From NCBI GenBank assembly GCA_045628945.1, contig JAZQQG010000049.1, positions 1 to 64,000 on the forward strand: 64,000 nt of DNA, written 5' to 3'. The position numbers and the translations under genes are program-made. Under the pieces are notes generated by a model. It was not told the DNA's origin. It made no database searches and was given only the letters and a program-made list of their open reading frames with translations. Below are positions 42,065-50,775 of the stretch, piece after piece. Within the stretch, counting starts at the first letter, position 1. Each line of letters begins with the position of its first letter. The stretch is from RGIG4034 sp045628945. GTDB taxonomy: Bacteria > Bacillota > Clostridia > Lachnospirales > Lachnospiraceae.

Positions 42065-42877
42065 TTATGGACGTAACTCGTCCAGCATCTTCTTTTTATC
42101 CGGAGAACGCATTAACGTCTCGCCGATCAATACCGCATCCGTTCCGTTCTCTACGAGCTTCGCAATATCCTCGCGGGTCTTGATTCCGCTCTCGGATACG
42201 AACGCAATCTCTGCCGGTACCATCTTGCGATACCGTGCGGAGTTGTTAATATCAACAGTAAAGGTCTTCAGGTCACGGTTGTTTACGCCGATAATGGCCG
42301 CCCCTGCCTGAAGAGCCATCTCAACCTCTTTCTCATCATGGGCTTCCACCAGAGCCGATAACCCGAGGGACCATGCAATATTCTGATATTCCGCAAGTTC
42401 CTCGGCATCCAGAATGGAACAAATGAGCAACACCGCACTCGCGCCCAACGTCTTCGCTTCGTAGATCATATACGGATCCACGGTAAAATCCTTGCGAAGG
42501 ACCGGAATCGTAACCGTCCTGGCAATCTCTTCCAGATACGCATCGGCGCCCATAAAATAAAAGGGCTCTGTCAGGCATGAGATTGCGGATGCGCCCGCCG
42601 CCTCATATTCTTTTGCAATCTGAAGATACGGGAAATCCGGTGCAATCAGTCCCTTGGAGGGCGATGCTTTTTTCACCTCGGTAATAAAGGAGATGCCGGG
42701 ATTCTTCAGGGCCCGATAAAAAGACAATTCCTTTGGATTATCGCTTGTGATTCGTCCTGCCATACGGTCCATGGCGAAGAGTGCCTCGGCACGATTGCGA
42801 ACGGTGGTAAGCGACAGTTCTTCCTTACGAAGGGCAATTCTTTCTTTTGTCTTCTGTGCGATTTCGTCTAATATCAT
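42065..42877 (-). CDS. trpC: Indole-3-glycerol phosphate synthase
   Basis: ATG 42877 (MILDEIAQKTKERI) is chosen because GGAGG lies five bases upstream; an ATG four codons earlier has no site. Conserved segments are ITEVKKASPSKG (catalytic Lys), TVPVLRKDF, GVNNRDLKTF and VSESGIKTREDI. It closes the indole ring from carboxyphenylaminodeoxyribulose phosphate. It is 270 residues long. Confidence 0.95.
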   Translation of the reverse strand: MILDEIAQKTKERIALRKEELSLTTVRNRAEALFAMDRMAGRITSDNPKELSFYRALKNPGISFITEVKKASPSKGLIAPDFPYLQIAKEYEAAGASAISCLTEPFYFMGADAYLEEIARTVTIPVLRKDFTVDPYMIYEAKTLGASAVLLICSILDAEELAEYQNIAWSLGLSALVEAHDEKEVEMALQAGAAIIGVNNRDLKTFTVDINNSARYRKMVPAEIAFVSESGIKTREDIAKLVENGTDAVLIGETLMRSPDKKKMLDELRP

Positions 42878-42937
42878 AATGTCCTCCATACTCGCGCTCC
42901 CTTACGGAAGCGCCAAGTGCTCGGATGTGTTATGTTG

Positions 42938-43948
42938 TTATTTCTGAGTAGCTTTAATGAACTCGTCTAACTTCGCGCTTGCCTTACCGGAATCAATCAT
43001 ATCCTTGGCAATCACAATACCTTCCTCAATGGTAACGCCCTTAACGATATGAATTGCGGCTGCCGCATTCAGTACGGCAATGTCACGCATCGGTCCGGTA
43101 ATCTGACCGGAGAGAACTCCCATAAGAATCTTTGCGTTCTCCTCAGGCTCACCACCAACCAGATCGATCTTGTTGCAGCGCTTCATACCAAACTGCTCCG
43201 GCGTAATCTCATACTGAAGAATCTCGCCATCCTTCAACTCGCAGACCTTGGTCGGTGCACTTAAAGAGATTTCATCCAGCTTATCGGTTCCGTATACAAC
43301 CATGGCACCCTTCTGGCCCAATGCTTTCAGTGCATTGGCAATGGGAAGCATCAGATCCTCGGAATATACGCCCAATAACTGATGCGTATTCTTGGCCGGA
43401 TTCGTAAGAGGTCCCAACACATTAAAGATGGTAGGAATACCGATTGCTTTACGAACAGGACCTACGAAACGCATCGCCGGGTGATACTTCTGCGCAAACA
43501 TGAAGCACATATTCGTCTGCTCCAACACATCCGCATTATCCTCAGGATCCAACATTAAGTTCAGTCCCAGAACCTCTAAGCAGTCTGCGGTACCGCAACG
43601 GCTGGAAGAGGCACGGTTCCCATGCTTGGCAACCTTGATTCCTGCTGCTGCACTGATGATGGAAGCTGCGGTCGAAATATTGAAGGTGTTGGCCTTATCT
43701 CCACCGGTTCCTACGATATCGATGACATCTGCACCGCGACGATCCAGTGCTACCGCAAAGCTTCTCATACCCTCTGCACTTGCTGCGATTTCTTCTACGG
43801 TCTCGCCCTTCATATGAAGTGCGGTAAGATATGCTGCCACCTGGGTCTGCTCTGCCTGACCGCTCATAATCTCCTGAACGGTTGCCAATGCCTCTGCCGC
43901 AGTCAAATCTTCATGATTAATACATTTGGTAATTGCTTCTCTGATCAT
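42938..43948 (-). CDS. trpD: Anthranilate phosphoribosyltransferase
   Basis: The 336-residue protein carries DIVGTGGDKANTFNISTAA, the phosphoribosyl pyrophosphate-binding signature, and KHGNRASSSRCGTAD. It transfers phosphoribose to anthranilate. It is not fused to the glutamine amidotransferase, which is a separate upstream gene. AAGGAG lies nine bases before the ATG. A 70-base gap separates it from trpG. Confidence 0.95.
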   Translation of the reverse strand: MIREAITKCINHEDLTAAEALATVQEIMSGQAEQTQVAAYLTALHMKGETVEEIAASAEGMRSFAVALDRRGADVIDIVGTGGDKANTFNISTAASIISAAAGIKVAKHGNRASSSRCGTADCLEVLGLNLMLDPEDNADVLEQTNMCFMFAQKYHPAMRFVGPVRKAIGIPTIFNVLGPLTNPAKNTHQLLGVYSEDLMLPIANALKALGQKGAMVVYGTDKLDEISLSAPTKVCELKDGEILQYEITPEQFGMKRCNKIDLVGGEPEENAKILMGVLSGQITGPMRDIAVLNAAAAIHIVKGVTIEEGIVIAKDMIDSGKASAKLDEFIKATQK

Positions 43949-44018
43949 TGTTTTTTCTCCTTATTCTCTGTCTTATTCAATCGACGAATCGACTCTGTTC
44001 TTATTCACGCAACGCTGT

Positions 44019-44585
44019 CTAGATTGCTAAGAAGTTCTTAAGTATCTCCATTCCCTTCGGGGTCAGAATGGATTCCGGATGGAACTGCACTCCGTAGACC
44101 GGATACTCCTTATGTTCCACCGCCATGACCTCACCGTCATCGCTTCTTGCAATCACCTTCAGGCAATCGGGAAGTTTCTCCGGAACCGCAGAAAGTGAAT
44201 GGTATCTGGCGGCTTCGATTCTCTCATCCATGCCGGCGAAAATCTTGCTGCTTCTGTCTATGGTCACCACACTCATTTTACCGTGCATCAGGCGTTTTGC
44301 ATAGCTTACGACACCGCCAAAGGTCTCGCAGATGGCCTGATGTCCGAGACAAACGCCAAAAATAGGAATTTTTCCTTTAAAATACTGAATGACATCCTCA
44401 CAGATTCCCGCCTCCGACGGCTTACCCGGGCCCGGGGAAACAATAATCTTGTCGGGCGCCAGTGCCTCAATCTCCTCGCAGGTCATCTCATCGTTACGAA
44501 TGACCTTAATATCCGGATTCAGGGTTCCGATTAACTGGAACAGGTTATAGGAAAAACTATCATAATTATCGATTAACAGAATCAT
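44019..44585 (-). CDS. trpG: Anthranilate synthase component II (glutamine amidotransferase)
   Basis: The protein starts MILLIDNYDSFSYNLFQ and has the nucleophile Cys in FGVCLGHQAI and the His/Glu of the triad in VQFHPESIL. It supplies ammonia from glutamine to TrpE. In some bacteria such a subunit also serves folate synthesis, but here it lies three bases after trpE in the trp operon. GGAGG from the end of trpE is its ribosome binding site. Confidence 0.94.
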   Translation of the reverse strand: MILLIDNYDSFSYNLFQLIGTLNPDIKVIRNDEMTCEEIEALAPDKIIVSPGPGKPSEAGICEDVIQYFKGKIPIFGVCLGHQAICETFGGVVSYAKRLMHGKMSVVTIDRSSKIFAGMDERIEAARYHSLSAVPEKLPDCLKVIARSDDGEVMAVEHKEYPVYGVQFHPESILTPKGMEILKNFLAI

Positions 44586-44588
44586 CTT

Positions 44589-46064
44589 TTAGTCCTCCAA
44601 TTCCTTCGCGCGTTCAATGGCGGTCATCACCGCCTTGGCCTTGTTGAGACACTCCTGGAACTCATTCTCGGGAACGGAGTCCGCTACGATTCCGGCACCG
44701 CTTCGAACGAATACCTTCCCGTTCTTTTTGAAGGCAATACGAATGGCGATGCAGGTATCCAGGTTGCCGGTGAAATCCACATAACCGATGGCGCCACCGT
44801 AGATACCACGCTTATTGTTCTCCAGCTCATTGATAATCTCGCAGGCACGAATCTTCGGAGCTCCGGAGAGGGTACCTGCCGGAAGAATCGCATCCACCGC
44901 ATCAATCTCATGACAATCCTCACGAAGTTCTCCGCGAACCGTGGAACCGATGTGCATTACATGGGAGTATCGCTCAATCGACATATACTTCTCCACTTCA
45001 ACGGAACCGAACTTACTGATTTTGCCGATATCGTTACGTCCCAGATCCACAAGCATGTTGTGCTCCGCACGCTCCTTCTCGTCTGCAAGAAGCTCCTTTT
45101 CCAGCTCGAGATCCTCCTGACGGTTCTTACCGCGGAGTCTCGTTCCTGCCAACGGGAAGGTATGAAGTACACCATCCTCCAATTTTACCAGGGTCTCCGG
45201 AGATGCACCGGCTACCTCGATATCATCCCCCGACATGTAGAACATGTAAGGAGAAGGATTGATGGTACGCAACATACGATAGGTATCAAACAGGCTTCCT
45301 TCAAAATCCGCCTCCAGACGGTTGGAAAGAACCACCTGGAAAATGTCTCCCTCAAAAATGTATTTCTTTGCCTTGTTGACCATGTTGCAGAATTCGTCTT
45401 TTTCGAAGAGCTTCCGATAATCGCTGGTCATGCGACCGGGCTCGATCTTTGCTTCCTTGCCGTGCTTAATCAGATCAATAATTGCATCAATCTCTGCCTC
45501 CGCCTTCTGATAGCTCTCCGGGAGTTCCTCGGTCTTGGCATTGGCGATTACGATAATCTTCTGCTTCACGTTATCGAAAGCAATCACCTTATCGAAGAGC
45601 ATCAGATCCACATCATTGAAATGCTCCTGGTCCTCTGCGTCCAGATTTAACTTCGGCTCACTGTACTTAATGTAATCATAAGCAAAATAGCCAACCAGAC
45701 CGCCGGTAAAGGTCGGGAAGCCGGGAAGCTTCGGGCTCTTGTATTCCTTTAACAGCTCCTTGATGTAATTGGCCGGATGAGGGGTCTGCTCCGTATGAAG
45801 CACCGTTTTCTCATCGTTCATTACCGTAAGTTTTCCGTTCACGCAGGTGATGCATAAGGTCGGCTTGAAACCAAGGAAGGTGTACCGGCCCCAATTCTCC
45901 TGATTTTCTACGGACTCAAGCAGGTAGACATGATTGCTCTGTCCCTTTAAGATTTTCAAAACCTGAATCGGAGTCTTAATGTCCGAGAAGATCTCCTTCT
46001 TGACCGGAATCATCTTATACTCTTTTGCGTACTGATTCGCTTCTTCTAAGCTTGGAAATAACAT
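44589..46064 (-). CDS. trpE: Anthranilate synthase component I
   Basis: The start is ATG 46064 (MLFPSLEEANQYAKEY), preceded by AGGAGG. The N-terminal half has the tryptophan-binding element VYLLESVEN, predicting feedback inhibition. The catalytic half has RNPSPYMF-like INPSPYMFYMSGDD, AGTRLRG, DLGRNDIGK and GTLSGAPKIRACEII. It converts chorismate and ammonia to anthranilate. At 491 residues it is full length. It heads the operon, downstream of a Trp T-box. Confidence 0.95.
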   Translation of the reverse strand: MLFPSLEEANQYAKEYKMIPVKKEIFSDIKTPIQVLKILKGQSNHVYLLESVENQENWGRYTFLGFKPTLCITCVNGKLTVMNDEKTVLHTEQTPHPANYIKELLKEYKSPKLPGFPTFTGGLVGYFAYDYIKYSEPKLNLDAEDQEHFNDVDLMLFDKVIAFDNVKQKIIVIANAKTEELPESYQKAEAEIDAIIDLIKHGKEAKIEPGRMTSDYRKLFEKDEFCNMVNKAKKYIFEGDIFQVVLSNRLEADFEGSLFDTYRMLRTINPSPYMFYMSGDDIEVAGASPETLVKLEDGVLHTFPLAGTRLRGKNRQEDLELEKELLADEKERAEHNMLVDLGRNDIGKISKFGSVEVEKYMSIERYSHVMHIGSTVRGELREDCHEIDAVDAILPAGTLSGAPKIRACEIINELENNKRGIYGGAIGYVDFTGNLDTCIAIRIAFKKNGKVFVRSGAGIVADSVPENEFQECLNKAKAVMTAIERAKELED

Positions 46065-46123
46065 GTTGTTTCCTCCTGACTGTTTCCTTTTTTGTCTTGC
46101 CGTGTGATGGCTGTCGGAGAAAT

Positions 46124-46412
46124 AAAAAATCCCCAATAGCTACACTGTTAGCTATCGGGGACGATAATATACATTCATTACCGCGGTACCACCCTGATTC
46201 GGATTCACCACACTCTGCAAGATACTGACATATCTTCGACAACTAACGTATGCCCTACGTCGTGGAATACTCGGGGAGCCTCCCCTTTGACCACGCCCTC
46301 GGCGGTCCATTTGCTATCCTGCGTTCTATCCGGCTCGCACCTATCCGGACTCTCTGTGAGTGCACAAATAACGTTATCTCCGCTTCAACGGTTTCACTTT
46401 ATTCGGATAAAG
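46124..46412 (-). promoter_or_regulatory. Trp-type T-box riboswitch before trpE
   Basis: On the minus strand the T-box AGGGTGGTACCGCGGT (46180-46195) precedes a terminator: TCCCCGATAGCT pairs with AGCTATTGGGGA (46130-46161) and is followed by six T (46124-46129). The specifier codon is TGG at 46307-46309 within CAAATGGACCGCCGAG. Shortage of charged tRNA-Trp would allow readthrough into trpE. The leader's control could extend across the whole aromatic operon if no internal promoter acts. Confidence 0.94.
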
Positions 46413-46414
46413 TA

Positions 46415-46443
46415 ATCATAGTACCTGACAGCGCATCTGTCAA
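46415..46443 (-). promoter_or_regulatory. Promoter of the trp/aro operon
   Basis: TTGACA (46438-46443) and TATGAT (46415-46420) are 17 bases apart on the minus strand, directly upstream of the T-box leader. Confidence 0.85.
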
Positions 46444-46483
46444 GCATTCAATTCTTTTTTGTCACGGGTATCGTAAGCTTTCC

Positions 46484-47263
46484 TTAGCCGAGTGCAACAT
46501 CCAGGGCAACCATGAGACAGAACCCTAACATGAACATCACGGGACCCACATTGGAGTGCTTCCCTTCCGACATATCCGGAATCAGTTCCTCGACTACGAC
46601 ATAGAACATCGCTCCTGCCGCAAAGCCCTGCAGGTAAGGAAGAATCGGGACTACCATCGAGGAGACCAGAATCGTCAGCACGCTGGCAATCGGTTCCACA
46701 ATGCCGGAAAGCACGCCGTAGAGGAAGGACTTGCCCTTCGATAAGCCGTTGCTGTGAAGCGGCATAGAGATAATGGCGCCCTCCGGGAAGTTCTGAATGG
46801 CAATACCGATGGCCAGAATCATGGCACCGGTTACCGATACAGACGCCTGTCCGGAAGCCCAGCCGGCAAAAACGACACCGACTGCCATTCCTTCGGGAAT
46901 GTTATGCAATGCTACCGCAAAGACCATCATGGTCGTTTTCTTAAAGTTACTCTTCGGTCCCTCGGCCGATTCATCCGTATGCATATGCGGGGTAATACTG
47001 TCTAACAAAAGTAAGAACAGCATTCCGACTGCAAAGCCTGCGACTGCGGGGACAAAAGAGAATTTGCCCATCGCCTTCGATTCCTCCATCGCCGGAACCA
47101 ACAGGCTCCAGACGGCAGCCGCAATCATGACACCGGATGCAAATCCGATCAGGGCATGCTTCACGCGCCCCTTCATTTCCTTTCTCATGAAAAGAACACA
47201 TGCGGAACCAAGCGCGGTACCCACCATGGGAATTAAGATTCCCTCTGTAATCTGTAAGGTCAT
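46484..47263 (-). CDS. ZIP family metal transporter
   Basis: The 259 residues form about eight membrane helices. The fourth and fifth carry the metal-binding HNIPEGMAVGVVFAG and IQNFPEGAIIS motifs. A His-containing loop (SITPHMHTDES) lies before them. ZIP proteins import zinc, iron or manganese; selectivity cannot be read from these motifs. The start lies one base after the upstream HAD gene stop, with GGAG at that junction. Confidence 0.9.
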   Translation of the reverse strand: MTLQITEGILIPMVGTALGSACVLFMRKEMKGRVKHALIGFASGVMIAAAVWSLLVPAMEESKAMGKFSFVPAVAGFAVGMLFLLLLDSITPHMHTDESAEGPKSNFKKTTMMVFAVALHNIPEGMAVGVVFAGWASGQASVSVTGAMILAIGIAIQNFPEGAIISMPLHSNGLSKGKSFLYGVLSGIVEPIASVLTILVSSMVVPILPYLQGFAAGAMFYVVVEELIPDMSEGKHSNVGPVMFMLGFCLMVALDVALG

Positions 47264-47264
47264 G

Positions 47265-47969
47265 TTATGCTCCTAAAAACTCCTTAAGATCCTCAAAGGA
47301 TCCATGAGGAAATTGATCAATCTCTTCCCCTTTACGGTTAATGATATTGTCCGTAAGTAAGAATACATCCATTCCTACGGTCTTGGCAATCATATCTTCA
47401 CCAACATCGTTGCCGACCATCAGGCAGTCCCCGGCAGAAAGCTCCAGACGACGAAGCAGTTCCCGATAATACTCCGGGTTCGGCTTGCTGTAACCGATGG
47501 TCTCATAAGTAGTATAGAATTCAAAATCCGCAGGCTTTAACCCTGCCCACTCGATTCTTTGCTCGGTGGCAATTGCAGGGAAGATGGGATTCGTCGCCAG
47601 AGCGACACGAACGCCTTCGGCCTTCAATGCGTATACCACCTCAGCAGCCAGCGGATTGAAGCCGCTGTACTCCTTCGCCTTTGCAAATTCCGTACGGTAG
47701 AACTCATCGAAATACCGATAGTCCTCCTTGGCCTTTTCCCCGTAGATTGCGCCGAAGGTCTCCCAGAACGCCTCTTCGTTTGGGCGGGAGCCGTCATTTT
47801 TTACCATCGAAGCGGTGCCCTTCCAAACTGCGTCAATCAGGGACTCCGGCTCATAGCCATGGGGTGCCATGGTTTTCACCAGATACTTGAAATATCCCTT
47901 GGTAAAAAGATCATTATCCATCGGAAGCAAGGTTCCGTCCAAATCAAACAATACTGCCTTATATTTCAT
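47265..47969 (-). CDS. HAD superfamily hydrolase
   Basis: ATG 47969 (MKYKAVLFDLDGTLLPMD) is chosen, with GGAGA upstream. DLDGTL is motif I with the nucleophile Asp, ATNPIF replaces the usual motif II Ser/Thr region, and VGNDVGEDM is motif IV. A helical cap lies between residues 15 and 95. It is probably a phosphatase of a small metabolite; the substrate is unknown. It sits between a DegV gene and a ZIP transporter gene, nearly contiguous with both. Confidence 0.85.
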   Translation of the reverse strand: MKYKAVLFDLDGTLLPMDNDLFTKGYFKYLVKTMAPHGYEPESLIDAVWKGTASMVKNDGSRPNEEAFWETFGAIYGEKAKEDYRYFDEFYRTEFAKAKEYSGFNPLAAEVVYALKAEGVRVALATNPIFPAIATEQRIEWAGLKPADFEFYTTYETIGYSKPNPEYYRELLRRLELSAGDCLMVGNDVGEDMIAKTVGMDVFLLTDNIINRKGEEIDQFPHGSFEDLKEFLGA

Positions 47970-47979
47970 CTTCGGTCTC

Positions 47980-48810
47980 CTACACGCCTGTCTCATAGCC
48001 TACCAGCAATCCGCCTGCTTCCGCATAAAACGAGCAAAGTGCAAGATTTGCCGCAATCGTAACATCCGCATCCGGATAATCCTTGCGGATTAACCATTCC
48101 ATTTCCTTGGCAAGCGTAATATTCTCAGAATGTCGAATACGAACCTTGCCGCCGTAGTAACCGGAGGCCTTCATATTCTTCCAAAGCTGTTCAATCGAGC
48201 GCTGCTCACCGCGACACTTATTTAAGGGCTCTAAGTCCCCCACATCACTGGCGCGACCCACGATATGAATGTGGAGCACATCCGTAATCTTCGCAAGGGC
48301 GGGACTCACGCGACCGTTCTTGGCAAAGTTCCCAAGGGATCCGAGAATGAAGGCCAGCTGCGTTCTGTCACGATACTCGGTAATCAGCTCACCGATTTCC
48401 TCAAAGGAACGACCCGCAAGAATCAGTTCCTCATACTTCTCCACCAGAAGTTCTAACTCCGGACCGGTTGTCAGGGAATCCAAAACGAATACCTTACGTC
48501 CCGGGTGCTCGTCCATATAGTCCTCTGCCGCAATCGTAGCGGCATTGTATCCTCCGGAAAGCTTGCTCGTAAGGGACACGGCATAGACCTCGTCCTCGTC
48601 GCCAAACGCTTCCAGCCAGTCATTTACATTCGGACAGGAGGTACCGGACTTGCCCTGATATGCCTTCAATTCCTTCAGCATCTTGGGCACATCCGTCTCC
48701 GGCGTGTCGATATATTCCTTATAGTCGGTAATGATTTTAAGCGGTACCGGCGTAAATTTTACATTCTTAAGCGATACTACATTGGAAGAGGAGTCTGCTA
48801 CTATCTTCAT
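47980..48810 (-). CDS. DegV family fatty-acid-binding protein
   Basis: The protein starts KIVADSSSNV and has the SGTSCPN motif, then VTSKLSGGYNAA-like LTSKLSGGYNAA and FVLDSLTTGPE, all typical of DegV. DegV/FakB proteins hold a fatty acid that is phosphorylated by FakA. FakA is not encoded here. The 276-residue length is normal, with AAAGGA upstream of the ATG. A second, distinct DegV gene lies at 53802. Confidence 0.9.
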   Translation of the reverse strand: MKIVADSSSNVVSLKNVKFTPVPLKIITDYKEYIDTPETDVPKMLKELKAYQGKSGTSCPNVNDWLEAFGDEDEVYAVSLTSKLSGGYNAATIAAEDYMDEHPGRKVFVLDSLTTGPELELLVEKYEELILAGRSFEEIGELITEYRDRTQLAFILGSLGNFAKNGRVSPALAKITDVLHIHIVGRASDVGDLEPLNKCRGEQRSIEQLWKNMKASGYYGGKVRIRHSENITLAKEMEWLIRKDYPDADVTIAANLALCSFYAEAGGLLVGYETGV

Positions 48811-48914
48811 AGGATTCGTCCTTTCTCAGGGTCTGTTTCAACAGTTCCTTCTTAGCGCTCGGCCAGCCGTAATACTTTGACTCTCCAAACATTTATTATA
48901 ACCGAAATCGGCCT

Positions 48915-49505
48915 CTATGGCAACAGGCTGCCCTTCTGAATGTTGGCCTGAATTGCCGGATCCACGAACTCCCGGAAGAGTTTCTCGGATCCCAGTGCCG
49001 TCTTATTCTGACGACCGTACACGTGCCCGGCATCCATATGGTGCTCCTGCCAGTCCGTTCCGCCGTTGCTGTGATTCAACATTAAGGGTTGCACATTATC
49101 CATTGCGTGTGCAAACTTCGACTCCGGGGTCTCATAAGCCTCAAATTCATCGAAAAGTGCAATGAACTCTGCCTTCTGATCCTCCGGTAAAAGAGAATAA
49201 ATCTTCTCTTTTGCCTGATCCTCCCGTTCCTTCTGCGTCTTCAGATTCTCATCGTCAAAGGCGTAGGTATCCCCGGCTTCAATCTCCACAATATCGTGAA
49301 TCAGACACATAATCATGACGCGCCCGATGTCCACAGATTCGTTGGCATATTCGCGAAGAAGGTACGCCATCACCGCCATATGCCAGGCATGCTCGGCATC
49401 ATTCTCCCGGCGTCCGTGGTCGGAAAGATGGGTCTGGCGGAATATATTTTTCTCCTTATCGATGAGCAGAGCGAAATCCATCTGCTTCCGTAATCTGTCG
49501 TCCAT
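48915..49505 (-). CDS. HD-domain hydrolase (YfbR-like)
   Basis: The start is ATG 49505 (MDDRLRKQMDFALLID) with AAAGGA six bases upstream. Metal-binding residues are the His in ENDAEHAWH, the HD pair in CLIHDIVE and a later Asp in AHAMDNVQP. The pattern matches HD-domain 5'-nucleotidase-like proteins that act on nucleoside monophosphates. It is 197 residues. Its Shine-Dalgarno directly adjoins the T-run of the rpoD-side hairpin, leaving little room for a promoter between them. Confidence 0.85.
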   Translation of the reverse strand: MDDRLRKQMDFALLIDKEKNIFRQTHLSDHGRRENDAEHAWHMAVMAYLLREYANESVDIGRVMIMCLIHDIVEIEAGDTYAFDDENLKTQKEREDQAKEKIYSLLPEDQKAEFIALFDEFEAYETPESKFAHAMDNVQPLMLNHSNGGTDWQEHHMDAGHVYGRQNKTALGSEKLFREFVDPAIQANIQKGSLLP

Positions 49506-49518
49506 AGCCTGTCCTTTC

Positions 49519-49557
49519 AAAAAAGAAGCCGGCCTCCCCCGCGGAGGATTCCGGCTT
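49519..49557 (-). terminator. Terminator-like hairpin directly before the HD-domain gene
   Basis: On the minus strand AAGCCGG pairs with CCGGCTT, with an inner CCTC/GGAG extension, and is followed by CTTTTTT (49519-49525). It ends the rpoD transcript. The HD gene ribosome binding site begins immediately after it. Confidence 0.85.
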
Positions 49558-49607
49558 GTTACTGCTTATTCCATACAATTCTTAATTCGCGCCCCAGGAC
49601 CCTACCA

Positions 49608-50693
49608 CTATGACTTGAAATCCTTTAACTTCGAGCTGCGGCTGGGAGCACGCATCTTACGAATGGCCTTGGCTTCAATCTGACGGATACGCTCACGGGT
49701 TACGCCGAAGATCTCACCGACCTCCTCCAGGGTACGGGAACGATTGTCACCGATACCGAAACGAAGACGGATTACCTGCGCCTCACGCTCGTTTAACGTA
49801 CCGAGCAGCTCCTCGATGGTCTCGCGAAGCATAATGCCGGATACCTCTTCAAACGGATTGGCGGTGGTGTTGTCTTCGATGAAGTCCTTAATCGTGGAAT
49901 CCTCTTCCTCACCGACAGGAGACTCTAAGGATACCGTATCCTGAGAGATTTTCAGAATCTCGATGACCTTCTCCACAGGAATATCCATCTCCTGGGCAAT
50001 CTCTTCCTCCGTTGGCTGACGATCCAGCTTCGCCATTAACTCGCGCTGCGTCTTTTTCAGACGGTTCATCGTCTCAACCATATGTACGGGAACACGAATG
50101 GTTCTTGCCTGATCGGAGATTGCACGGGTAATTGCCTGCTTAATCCACCAGGTTGCGTAGGTCGAGAATTTGAAGCCCTTCTCATAATCAAATTTATCTA
50201 CTGCCTTCAGAAGGCCGATATTTCCCTCCTGAATCAGATCGAGGAATGCCATTCCCCGGTTCGTATATCTCTTCGCAATGCTGACTACCAGACGTAAGTT
50301 TGCATTCGCCAGCTCATCACGAGCCGCTTTCGCATCCTCCCCACCGGCCACGATTCTCTTGGCAAGCTCCAGCTCCTCTTCCGCATTCAACAACGGATAG
50401 GAACCGATCTGTTTCAGGAATACACGCACACCGTCGGTTGCATAGATGTCTTCCACATCCTCGCCGGAATCCTCAAAAACATTATCGCGGAATTCCTCTT
50501 CCGGTGCTTCCTCCATTAATTCCTCTTCCAGCATCAGTTCGGAATCGGTGGGAGCCAGTTCATCCAGATTTTCAGACAAATCCACAAGATCGATGTCATT
50601 GCTTACCGCCTCCAGTTCCACCATCGTAGGCTCCTCGGGCGTAACATTCAATTCTTCGGTCATAGGTTCTTCGGTTACTTTCTTTTTTGCCAT
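49608..50693 (-). CDS. rpoD: Primary sigma factor (sigma-70)
   Basis: ATG 50693 (MAKKKVTEEPMTEEL) has GGGAGG upstream. After an acidic N-terminal segment of about 95 residues come region 1.2 (DGVRVFLKQIGSYPLL), region 2 (NLRLVVSIAKRYTNRGMAFLDLIQEGN and YATWWIKQAITRAI), region 3 and region 4 with the helix-turn-helix VTRERIRQIEAKAIRKMR. It directs RNA polymerase to housekeeping promoters such as those listed here. dnaG, a frequent upstream neighbour, is absent; the adjacent upstream gene is an antiporter. Confidence 0.96.
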   Translation of the reverse strand: MAKKKVTEEPMTEELNVTPEEPTMVELEAVSNDIDLVDLSENLDELAPTDSELMLEEELMEEAPEEEFRDNVFEDSGEDVEDIYATDGVRVFLKQIGSYPLLNAEEELELAKRIVAGGEDAKAARDELANANLRLVVSIAKRYTNRGMAFLDLIQEGNIGLLKAVDKFDYEKGFKFSTYATWWIKQAITRAISDQARTIRVPVHMVETMNRLKKTQRELMAKLDRQPTEEEIAQEMDIPVEKVIEILKISQDTVSLESPVGEEEDSTIKDFIEDNTTANPFEEVSGIMLRETIEELLGTLNEREAQVIRLRFGIGDNRSRTLEEVGEIFGVTRERIRQIEAKAIRKMRAPSRSSKLKDFKS

Positions 50694-50775
50694 TCCTGCA
50701 TTCCTCCCTTGGTACACACTTTGATTATTCGATACCCCCGGGAGATTTCCTTTTTATTTTTTCAAAAAACTATAA

